The notes beneath the pieces are model-generated. The model saw nothing but the letters and a program-made list of their open reading frames with translations, was not told where the DNA came from and searched no databases. A stretch of DNA of 11,318 bases from Thermoplasmata archaeon (GTDB taxonomy: Archaea > Thermoplasmatota > E2 > DHVEG-1), in NCBI GenBank assembly GCA_003651045.1, contig QMTJ01000017.1:1-11318 (forward strand). The letters are read 5' to 3'. Of this stretch, positions 1-5,375 are shown one piece after another. Both the position numbers and the translations under genes were made by a program. The stretch's first letter is position 1, and each line of letters begins with the position of its first letter.

Positions 1-452
1 ACCGTGGTTGTAGTCCAAGCAGCATACGGTGTAGCACCACTACGTTGAATACCAGTATTAGAATATATTTGATTATTATAACATATATATATGAAATTAG
101 TCTGTCTTTCTATTGCACCAGAAAGCGCCTGTAGACCAATATCATATGTACCACCGTCACCTGCCCAAGCAACAACAGTAGTATCTTTGTTCCCATGTAT
201 CCTAAGCGCAGCCTCAACACCACTAGCACCGGCAGCAGCTGCCTCAAAAGCAATGTTCATAACTGGAACATTAAAAGAAGTTTTAGGATGAAGACTCTCA
301 ATAACAGAAGTACAACAAGCTGGTACCACCATAATCATATTTTTACCAATAGCCTTGAACATGATACGCAAAGCCATTGTAGCAGGGCAACCTGGACACG
401 CAGCGCTACCAGGTAGGTAACATTCTTCACGTGGTAAATCCTTAATCGCCAA
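1..452 (-). CDS. porB: 2-oxoacid (probably pyruvate):ferredoxin oxidoreductase beta subunit, 5' part only
   Basis: This is the thiamine-diphosphate-binding beta subunit of the cytoplasmic Por complex, which turns 2-oxoacid plus CoA into acyl-CoA, CO2 and reduced ferredoxin. I read 150 codons without a stop before the left edge; archaeal PorB is about 290-330 residues, so roughly half is present. Visible motifs are CPGC at residues 19-22 and a CC pair at 46-47 (ligands of the proximal 4Fe-4S cluster), GDGGTYDIG from residue 98 (thiamine diphosphate/Mg site) and YNNQIYSNTGIQRS near 125-138, the classic PorB/VorB stretch. The start is TTG at 450-452: it is the only usual start codon between the porA stop (456-458) and the first cysteine motif, and the first in-frame ATG falls after that motif. 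A 2-oxoisovalerate (Vor) specificity cannot be excluded from sequence alone. It is the last visible gene of the por operon. Confidence 0.93.
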   Translation of the reverse strand, partial: MAIKDLPREECYLPGSAACPGCPATMALRIMFKAIGKNMIMVVPACCTSVIESLHPKTSFNVPVMNIAFEAAAAGASGVEAALRIHGNKDTTVVAWAGDGGTYDIGLQALSGAIERQTNFIYICYNNQIYSNTGIQRSGATPYAAWTTTT

Positions 453-470
453 AAACTATACACCTCCTTT
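450..470 (-). promoter_or_regulatory. Shine-Dalgarno and TTG start of porB, nested in the porA 3' end
   Basis: On the minus strand AAAGGAGGTG (461-470) forms the last codons of porA (Lys-Gly-Gly-Val), followed by the porA TAG stop (456-458) and then TTG at 450-452, about 8 bases from the Shine-Dalgarno core. The match to the archaeal 16S rRNA tail is near perfect and decides the start. The arrangement implies translational coupling between porA and porB. Confidence 0.85.
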
Positions 471-1622
471 TTCAAAACCATACCATTCCATATGTTTTGC
501 TTTACCATCAACTACTTTTTTACACATCTTCTCTATATCACCATAGGTTACATCTTTTCCGCCAAGCCCTGCGATATAGCCGTAAACCTTTGCATCAGAT
601 TTACCATACAACGAGGCTTTCACCTCATTAAAAACAGCGCCACCTAACCCTATTGAAACGTTTCTATCGATAACTATTAAATCCGCTTTATCACCGAGTT
701 TCACTATTTCTTCACCGGGGAATGGTCTAAAAACTCTTAAACGTGCGAGACCAATTTTGTAACCTTCTTTTCTCATGTTATCCACTGTTACCTTGCTTTC
801 AGAGCCAATAGCACCCATAGCAACTAGTATATATTCTGCATCATCACATTTGTATAACTCTAATAAATCACCATGATATCTACCAAATCGTTTCTCCCAG
901 TCTCTATTTATTTCAACAATTAACTTCTTCGCATACTCTTGGGCATTCTGCATATCCCTCCGTACTTTTTCATACTCATGTGGTAAAATTATATTACCAA
1001 ACGTAATCGGGTTATCAACATCAAGTTTCCATAAAGGTTTACGTTTCGGAATGAAATCATCAACTTCTTCCTGTTCTGGGATATAGACTGGCATGGAGGT
1101 ATGAGACAAAATAAAAGCATTATAGCTGATCATCACAGGGAGAGATATTTTTTCATGTTCAGCTAGTTTAAAAGCCTGAATAACTGTATCAAAAATCTCT
1201 TGATTACTACTACAATAAAACTGAATCCAACCGGTATCACGCTGAGAAACACTATCATTCTCATCAGCCCAGATATTCCAACCAGGGCCTACAACACGGT
1301 TAATGTTACACATGACAATAGGGAGACGAGCAAGAGCAGCCCAATGCAGCATCTCATGCATAAGAAGTAAACCATGAGAAGAGGTACCAGTAAACGTTCT
1401 AACACCAGCAGCACTAGCACCGATACAGGCGCTCATAGCAGAATGCTCGCTCTCTACACAAATATATTCACCTTTAAACTCACCAGTATCACGATAGTTT
1501 GCAATACCTTCTACAAGAGTAGTCTGCGGAGTAATAGGATACGCAGCAACTACATCAGGACGAGCCATCACTGCAGCCTTAGCAGCAATATAGTTACCAG
1601 TATCAATCATAACAGAACTCAT
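456..1622 (-). CDS. porA: 2-oxoacid (probably pyruvate):ferredoxin oxidoreductase alpha subunit
   Basis: The 388-residue alpha subunit carries the pyrimidine-binding part of the thiamine-diphosphate site of the Por complex. YPITPQT at residues 28-34 is the signature of this subunit; its threonine (T31) corresponds to the substrate-contacting Thr31 known in Desulfovibrio PFOR. ESEHSAMSACIGASAAGVRT and RDTGWIQFY are also family-typical, and the length matches other archaeal PorA proteins. The start ATG at 1620-1622 overlaps the porD stop as ATGA, with GGAGGGT 8 bases upstream. The gene sits between porD and porB in a continuous operon. The segment WADENDS, where many relatives have W.DHQD or W.DWQD, is a small variation. 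VorA (branched-chain substrates) is the main alternative; pyruvate is preferred only on overall resemblance. Confidence 0.93.
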   Translation of the reverse strand: MSSVMIDTGNYIAAKAAVMARPDVVAAYPITPQTTLVEGIANYRDTGEFKGEYICVESEHSAMSACIGASAAGVRTFTGTSSHGLLLMHEMLHWAALARLPIVMCNINRVVGPGWNIWADENDSVSQRDTGWIQFYCSSNQEIFDTVIQAFKLAEHEKISLPVMISYNAFILSHTSMPVYIPEQEEVDDFIPKRKPLWKLDVDNPITFGNIILPHEYEKVRRDMQNAQEYAKKLIVEINRDWEKRFGRYHGDLLELYKCDDAEYILVAMGAIGSESKVTVDNMRKEGYKIGLARLRVFRPFPGEEIVKLGDKADLIVIDRNVSIGLGGAVFNEVKASLYGKSDAKVYGYIAGLGGKDVTYGDIEKMCKKVVDGKAKHMEWYGFEKGGV

Positions 1623-1891
1623 TCTCTTTTACCCTCCCGTTCCATAACAATAGCACCGACTTTACAAACATCGGCACATATACCACAACCTTTACAATAC
1701 TCATAATCTATATCAACAGAATCATCTTTATTCCGGATAATAGTCGCCTCAGGGCAATAAACCCAGCATCTAAGACATTTCACACACTTGTTTTTATCAA
1801 GAACTGGTTTAAAAACACGCCAGTTACCAGTTTTACCCATAGCACCCTTAGTAGGATACGAAATCGTTGTAACAACATTATATTTCTTCAA
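1619..1891 (-). CDS. porD: 2-oxoacid:ferredoxin oxidoreductase delta subunit, two 4Fe-4S ferredoxin-like
   Basis: This 90-residue electron-transfer subunit of Por carries electrons from the catalytic core to free ferredoxin. Two cluster motifs are visible: CVKCLRCWVYCP (first C-x2-C-x2-C-x3-C-P) and CKGCGICADVCK (second). In the second, lysine replaces the proline usual after the last cysteine. The N-terminal GKTGNWRVFKPV segment is typical of archaeal PorD. The start is TTG at 1889-1891, overlapping the porG TGA stop, with GGAGGTG at 1897-1903 just upstream. The first in-frame ATG would remove about 17 residues. The end overlaps porA by ATGA. Co-translation with both neighbours is likely. 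Confidence 0.93.
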   Translation of the reverse strand: MKKYNVVTTISYPTKGAMGKTGNWRVFKPVLDKNKCVKCLRCWVYCPEATIIRNKDDSVDIDYEYCKGCGICADVCKVGAIVMEREGKRE

Positions 1892-2463
1892 AAACTCACC
1901 TCCACCTGTTTATATGCATCCTCTGTCGCCTTTACATTTCTATCAGCTAACTCTCCTTTCCATTTCCCCTTTATCGTACTCTGAATTGATTTCAAAGTCA
2001 CTTTCTCCAACACCTTAGGTATAGCACCAAGAATAGGCGTATTAACCACTGGTATACCTCCAACTAAAAGCTCATGTTTCAAAGCAATCCCTGTTGCATC
2101 AACAACGGCAGTACCATATTTTTTTGAAAAACTGAAATCCCCTGGTTTTTTAGTAGTATTAATCAAAATCTTACCGTTCTCTTTCAAACCATGAATTACA
2201 TCAACGATATCCATAATACTTTCATCAAGTACTATTACAACATCTGGGTTATAGATTTCACTCCGTAAATGTATCTCTTCCTCGGATATACGAGCAAAGG
2301 CTTTCACAGGTGCACCACGACGCTCAGCACCAAAAAAAGGGAAAGCCTGAACACCCTTATTTCCATCTTTCAAAGCAGCTGCTACAAGAAGATTAGCCGC
2401 GGTTACAGCACCTTGCCCACCACGACCATGAAAAACTATTTCAACCAAGGTACTATCTACCAT
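1888..2463 (-). CDS. porG: 2-oxoacid (probably pyruvate):ferredoxin oxidoreductase gamma subunit
   Basis: The 191-residue gamma subunit corresponds to domain III of one-chain PFOR and completes the four-subunit Por complex. The N-terminal FHGRGGQGAVTAANLL (about residues 11-26) and FPFFGAERRGAPVKAFARI (about 41-59) are the hallmark motifs of the POR/KOR gamma family, and NTPILGAIPKVL near residue 140 is the usual C-terminal landmark. The length is normal. It is the first gene of the por operon. ATG at 2461-2463 has a modest GGGAG Shine-Dalgarno at about 2473-2479. Its TGA stop overlaps the porD TTG start. Gamma subunits of Vor are close relatives, so substrate class is inferred for the whole complex. 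Confidence 0.93.
   Translation of the reverse strand: MVDSTLVEIVFHGRGGQGAVTAANLLVAAALKDGNKGVQAFPFFGAERRGAPVKAFARISEEEIHLRSEIYNPDVVIVLDESIMDIVDVIHGLKENGKILINTTKKPGDFSFSKKYGTAVVDATGIALKHELLVGGIPVVNTPILGAIPKVLEKVTLKSIQSTIKGKWKGELADRNVKATEDAYKQVEVSF
1889..1907 (-). promoter_or_regulatory. Shine-Dalgarno and TTG start of porD
   Basis: The minus-strand sequence AGGTGGAGGTGAG lies in the last codons of porG, and GGAGGTG (1897-1903) is 5 bases from TTG (1889-1891). The TTG shares bases with the porG stop (TTGA). This supports TTG over any downstream ATG. Confidence 0.8.
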
Positions 2464-2501
2464 AACAATTTACACTCCCGAAAGCCGGAATGGAAATGAT
2501 A

Positions 2502-2518
2502 CATATAACTGTTTTGAA
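2502..2518 (-). promoter_or_regulatory. Candidate TATA/BRE promoter of the por operon
   Basis: The minus strand reads AAAACAGTTATATG upstream of porG. TTATATG (2502-2508) is a plausible archaeal TATA box preceded by an A-rich BRE-like stretch. A start about 25 bases downstream would fall near 2480, giving a very short leader that still holds the Shine-Dalgarno. It lies between the T-tract after the upstream gene and porG, so por can be transcribed on its own. Confidence 0.4.
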
Positions 2519-2530
2519 TAAAAAATAAGA
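2516..2530 (-). terminator. T-tract terminator after the thiamine-binding gene
   Basis: About 17 bases after the stop of the small upstream gene the minus strand reads CTTATTTTTTATTC. Archaeal RNA polymerase commonly terminates at such oligo-T runs without a hairpin, and I see no strong inverted repeat. It overlaps the upstream edge of the presumed por promoter. Confidence 0.45.
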
Positions 2531-2545
2531 GAACCCCTCAGTTTT

Positions 2546-2833
2546 TCACTGGAGAGATTTCACTTTTGTACCTAATCTAATATCTTTATCACGTCGATCA
2601 TCGATTTTCAACTCAGTAATCACTCTTTTAGCACCCATGTCTAACACAGCAACATGTGCCTTTTTCACAACATCAAACAATGTATCAAGATCCTTTGTTT
2701 CGATAACAGTAGCCATATCATTTGTTTCAAATTTTATATTGTTTTCCTGGAGTACATCTAACACTATTTTAACGTATTTACTAAGGCTTACTCCAACTCC
2801 AACTGGTGCTATACTAAGCTGCGAGAGTATCAT
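2546..2833 (-). CDS. Thiamine_BP (UPF0045/MTH1187-family) protein
   Basis: This 95-residue protein belongs to the small ferredoxin-like-fold family known as MTH1187/UPF0045 or Thiamine_BP (relatives include the YkoF domains), proposed to bind thiamine or related ligands in the cytoplasm. Family features are the N-terminal SQLSIAPVGVGVSLSKYV, the FETNDMATVIE strand-loop around residues 35-45 (family consensus is close to Y.l.pmgTviEg), and the C-terminal RVITELKIDDRRDK. Length is typical and there are no signal or membrane segments. ATG at 2831-2833 follows AAAGGAGGTT (2841-2850) at good spacing. It lies immediately upstream of, and in line with, the por operon, whose enzyme needs thiamine diphosphate. 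A role in thiamine supply or sensing is inferred; the biochemical role of this family is poorly settled. Confidence 0.85.
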   Translation of the reverse strand: MILSQLSIAPVGVGVSLSKYVKIVLDVLQENNIKFETNDMATVIETKDLDTLFDVVKKAHVAVLDMGAKRVITELKIDDRRDKDIRLGTKVKSLQ

Positions 2834-2882
2834 TATAAAAAACCTCCTTTTTTTTTATCGGCATTAAACAACATCATGCTTC

Positions 2883-2896
2883 ATTAAATACTTTTC
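2883..2896 (-). promoter_or_regulatory. TATA/BRE promoter of the thiamine-binding gene
   Basis: The minus strand shows GAAAAG (2891-2896, BRE-like) directly followed by TATTTAAT (2883-2890, TATA-like). Transcription would start near 2861, leaving about 27 bases of leader that contain the strong Shine-Dalgarno at 2841-2850. Spacing and composition fit an archaeal promoter. Confidence 0.55.
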
Positions 2897-2913
2897 CTAT
2901 TGTTTGAACCAAA

Positions 2914-2980
2914 TACTATTAAAACACTATTTTCATTCTCTTCACAAGTGTTAAAAAAAATTTAGTGTTTATGGGAGAGG
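2914..2980 (+). promoter_or_regulatory. Promoter and leader region of the plus-strand operon (approximate)
   Basis: This is the plus-strand side of the divergent gap. Two weak TATA-like stretches are visible: CTATTAAAAC near 2916-2925, and AAATTTAGTG near 2958-2967. The first would leave a leader of about 40 bases including GGGAGAGG (2973-2980) as Shine-Dalgarno; the second is about 25 bases before the GTG start and would give a nearly leaderless message. I cannot choose between them. Confidence 0.3.
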
Positions 2981-2987
2981 AATTAGC

Positions 2988-4304
2988 GTGTTAAAGAACG
3001 ATATAAAAAATAGACTTTTTATAGAAAATAAAACCCTAGATGATCTTAAACATAAACTTGTGATAGATAAGAAAAGATTAGATGAGATAAATGATTTTTT
3101 AATGAAGCCAGGTAATAAAATCATAGGTGATTTCTTAAAAGTTGTTGAAAAATATGGTACACCCGATGAGATAAACCTTAAAGCAAGAGAATCTGGGAAA
3201 ATTGAGAATTTAATGACGCGTCTTAAAGAAAAAAATCCTTCATATGTGAAGGATCTCGAATGGTTGATTGAGCAGAGAGACGAGGGGGCTTTTATAACAG
3301 TTGATGAATACCGTGAAAAAATCTTAGGTGACAAAGCAAAAAACATGGATTTTAATGAGGATTTCGCTGTAACCCTAGAGATTAGTGCTTGTCAGTATTT
3401 CCCTGCTTTTATGAAGGAAGCGCGTCAGGCTGTGGAGAAACAAGAGTTGATGCCTGGTCGTTTTATACGTGTACGTTGTATGAAGGAGCAGGAGGAGGAT
3501 GGTGATCTCCTTGCGATGGCTGCTGCTATGCAGATCATCGGTGCTAGTTGGTGTGAAACACTTGATACACGTGGTACTGATGGTTCTAATATACATTTAG
3601 GTGGTCCTGATACGATCACTGGTTATTTCGGTGGCGTGGGTGAACCTAATGATTACCCACTTAAATGGGTTGACGAGTTTTTATATTATTACACGAACTA
3701 TGGTGTGAAACAGGTGCTTAATATTAACCCGGGTACTATTCTTTTGGGTTATCTGATGCATAAACTTGGTATTGATGTTGAGTTTAAAATCTCGGTTTAT
3801 ATGGGTAATGACAACCCTTATGCTGTTTTTTGGACTCTTATGGCTGCTCGTTTGTTTTCACGTGAAGATAGTTCTACATCATTGATTGGTTTTAATTTTA
3901 GTAACTCTGTTAACAATACTACGATTGAGCTTAGTAGTGAGATACGTAAATCTCTTGGATTGGAGGATTTTGTACGTTTTGAGCATCATATCCTTGAAAC
4001 TTGGAAGAGTATAGTGATTCAACCATATGACCGACGTGAGGAGTTACTTGAACTAGCTAGTAAAGTTAAGAACATTAGTGCTAAACATGAGGGTGGCGAG
4101 GTAGATGTGGATTCTAAACGCGAACATCCAACAGATATACTGGATTATTTTCTCTCTAAATCTGAGATTGAAGAAAAAAGTCTTATGCCCGCGTTAGTTC
4201 AGAATTACATGGATAAACACGCGGCTATAAATAATACTGCTCGTGCACTTACTGAAAATGGTCTTAGTTTTATTGCAGCACCGTTATTACATCACAGGAG
4301 GTAA
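2988..4304 (+). CDS. Unrecognised conserved-looking 438-residue protein, first gene of the hom-aor-aminotransferase operon
   Basis: I do not recognise this protein and assign no function. It starts at GTG 2988-2990 after GGGAGAGG; a TAA lies in frame at 2952-2954 and no ATG intervenes. It looks soluble, with no signal peptide or membrane helices. Residues 1 to about 120 are rich in Lys, Glu and Asp and probably helical. From about 125 onward it resembles an alpha/beta enzyme, with glycine-rich loops and conserved-looking segments: RGTDGSN (195-201), GGPDTITGYFGGVGEP (about 204-219), LNINPGT and GFNFSNSVNNTT. Cysteines stand at 135, 164 and 189. A TIM-barrel mutase-like fold came to mind, but there is no cobalamin DxHxxG motif. 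Third positions and arginine codons drift from A-rich (AGA) in the first 120 codons to T-rich (CGT) later. The stop overlaps the Shine-Dalgarno of the next gene, so it is surely co-expressed with it. Confidence 0.9.
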   Translation: MLKNDIKNRLFIENKTLDDLKHKLVIDKKRLDEINDFLMKPGNKIIGDFLKVVEKYGTPDEINLKARESGKIENLMTRLKEKNPSYVKDLEWLIEQRDEGAFITVDEYREKILGDKAKNMDFNEDFAVTLEISACQYFPAFMKEARQAVEKQELMPGRFIRVRCMKEQEEDGDLLAMAAAMQIIGASWCETLDTRGTDGSNIHLGGPDTITGYFGGVGEPNDYPLKWVDEFLYYYTNYGVKQVLNINPGTILLGYLMHKLGIDVEFKISVYMGNDNPYAVFWTLMAARLFSREDSSTSLIGFNFSNSVNNTTIELSSEIRKSLGLEDFVRFEHHILETWKSIVIQPYDRREELLELASKVKNISAKHEGGEVDVDSKREHPTDILDYFLSKSEIEEKSLMPALVQNYMDKHAAINNTARALTENGLSFIAAPLLHHRR

Positions 4305-4317
4305 GAAAAGAGTTATG
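4296..4317 (+). promoter_or_regulatory. Shine-Dalgarno deciding the homoserine dehydrogenase start
   Basis: AGGAGGT (4296-4302) overlaps the upstream TAA stop (4302-4304) and lies 12 bases before ATG 4315-4317. This start places the nucleotide-binding strand right at the N terminus, as in the family. An open extension back to 4243 overlaps the upstream gene and has no family resemblance. Confidence 0.8.
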
Positions 4318-5352
4318 GATTTTAAAATAGGTTTTATTGGTTTTGGAACTGTTGGTCAAGGTTTAACGGAGATTCTCCTTGAAAAGAAGGATATGCTTGC
4401 TAAGAAATTTGATTTTCATTATTCTGTTGTAGCAATTTCTGATATTATGAAAGGTTCTGTTTATGATGAAAATGGTTTAGATATGAGGAAAATCTTAGAG
4501 CTTGTTAAAAATGGTAAAAAACTTGATGAGTACCCTAGTGGTGTTAAAGGAATGGATGCGTTAGAGACCATAAAAAATACCAATGCAGACACAATTGTAG
4601 AGGTAACGTTTACTAATGTTAAAACAGGTGAACCTGCTCTTACTCATATTAAAACAGCTTTACAATGTGGTAAACATGTGGTGTCTACTAATAAGGGTCC
4701 TGTGGTTAAACAAGCTATTGATTTAATTAAGTTGGCAAGAGAAAACAATGTCTATTATGGTTTTGAAGGAGTAGTTTTAGCTGGTACTCCTGCTATTAAC
4801 CTATTTGAATATTGTCTCGCTGGTAACCATATATCTGGTTTTAAAGGTATACTAAATGGTACCACTAACTATATACTTACTATGATGGAAGAGGGCATGT
4901 CATATGATGAAGCTTTGAAAAAAGCACAGGAACTAGGTTACGCAGAGGCAGATCCAACTGGTGACGTAGAAGGTCTTGATGCCCTAGGGAAGGTTGTTAT
5001 TCTTACAAACGTGGTACTTGGTAAAAACATTACATGGGAGGATGTTGAACGTAAAGGTATAACAGATATTACTGAGGAAGATATTGAGGAAGCAAAAAAA
5101 GAGAAGAAAAGATGGAAACTCATCGGTAGTTCTGAGATTCAAAAAGATGGCTCAGTTAAAGCTAGAGTATGGCCTGAGAAACTACAATTAAATGATCCAC
5201 TTGCTGGTGTGATGGGAGCAACAAATGCTCTCACTTATTATACTGATGAACTTGGTCCTGTAACAGTTATTGGTCCTGGAGCTGGACGTCGTGAAACAGG
5301 TTTTGCTTTATTAATAGATTTATTGAATATTAATCGGGAACTTAAAAATTAA
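4315..5352 (+). CDS. hom: Homoserine dehydrogenase
   Basis: Catalyses the reversible NAD(P)-linked interconversion of L-aspartate 4-semialdehyde and L-homoserine, the branch step toward threonine and methionine. The 345-residue protein has the Rossmann motif GFGTVG (residues 9-14), TNKGPV with Lys127, GTTNYI (182-187) and the family signature AEADPTGDVEGLDALGK ending at Lys226; the two lysines match the catalytic pair described for yeast and archaeal enzymes. It ends without an ACT regulatory domain, as in other short archaeal forms, so feedback control by threonine through ACT is not expected. No aspartate kinase or threonine synthase gene lies in the window. It is second in the operon, 10 bases after the unknown gene and 20 bases before aor. 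Pairing with AOR and an aminotransferase is unusual and could mean use in the homoserine-oxidising direction. Confidence 0.92.
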   Translation: MDFKIGFIGFGTVGQGLTEILLEKKDMLAKKFDFHYSVVAISDIMKGSVYDENGLDMRKILELVKNGKKLDEYPSGVKGMDALETIKNTNADTIVEVTFTNVKTGEPALTHIKTALQCGKHVVSTNKGPVVKQAIDLIKLARENNVYYGFEGVVLAGTPAINLFEYCLAGNHISGFKGILNGTTNYILTMMEEGMSYDEALKKAQELGYAEADPTGDVEGLDALGKVVILTNVVLGKNITWEDVERKGITDITEEDIEEAKKEKKRWKLIGSSEIQKDGSVKARVWPEKLQLNDPLAGVMGATNALTYYTDELGPVTVIGPGAGRRETGFALLIDLLNINRELKN

Positions 5353-5363
5353 AAAAATTTTAT

Positions 5364-5375
5364 GTGATGTCTATG
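5364..5375 (+). promoter_or_regulatory. Weak Shine-Dalgarno deciding the aor start
   Basis: Three in-frame starts cluster here: GTG 5364, ATG 5367 and ATG 5373. GTGAT (5364-5368) matches the 3' part of the archaeal AGGAGGTGAT consensus and sits 4 bases before ATG 5373, the spacing expected for that part of the site. Nothing similar precedes the other two. An out-of-frame ATG at 5362 is followed at once by TGA. Confidence 0.5.

Noticed and set aside
91..416. Plus-strand frames in the first 420 bases
   Set aside because: They are antisense to the confidently read porB beta subunit, whose cluster and thiamine-diphosphate motifs are intact.
1374..1706. 110-codon plus-strand frame across porA/porD
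   Set aside because: Antisense shadow; Ser/Thr/Asn-rich, spans the overlap of two certain genes, no family features.
2834..2987. Small RNA or riboswitch (for example a thiamine riboswitch) in the divergent gap
   Set aside because: I saw no conserved thi-box elements or stable stem-loops. The 154 bp look like two promoters and short leaders only.
2969..3346. 125-codon antisense open frame
   Set aside because: It lies wholly opposite the well-supported unknown gene, is rich in Ser/Phe as expected for a reverse frame of Lys/Glu codons, and has no convincing start signal.
2988..4304. Unknown protein as a cobalamin-dependent mutase or archaeal PEP carboxylase
   Set aside because: Some loops recall TIM-barrel mutases, but there is no DxHxxG cobalamin motif. 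The length and motifs do not match the archaeal PEP carboxylase I know. Naming either would be a guess.
4243..4314. N-terminal extension of homoserine dehydrogenase to an ATG at 4243
   Set aside because: It overlaps the upstream gene by about 60 bases, encodes residues unlike the family, and the strong Shine-Dalgarno at 4296-4302 fits ATG 4315.
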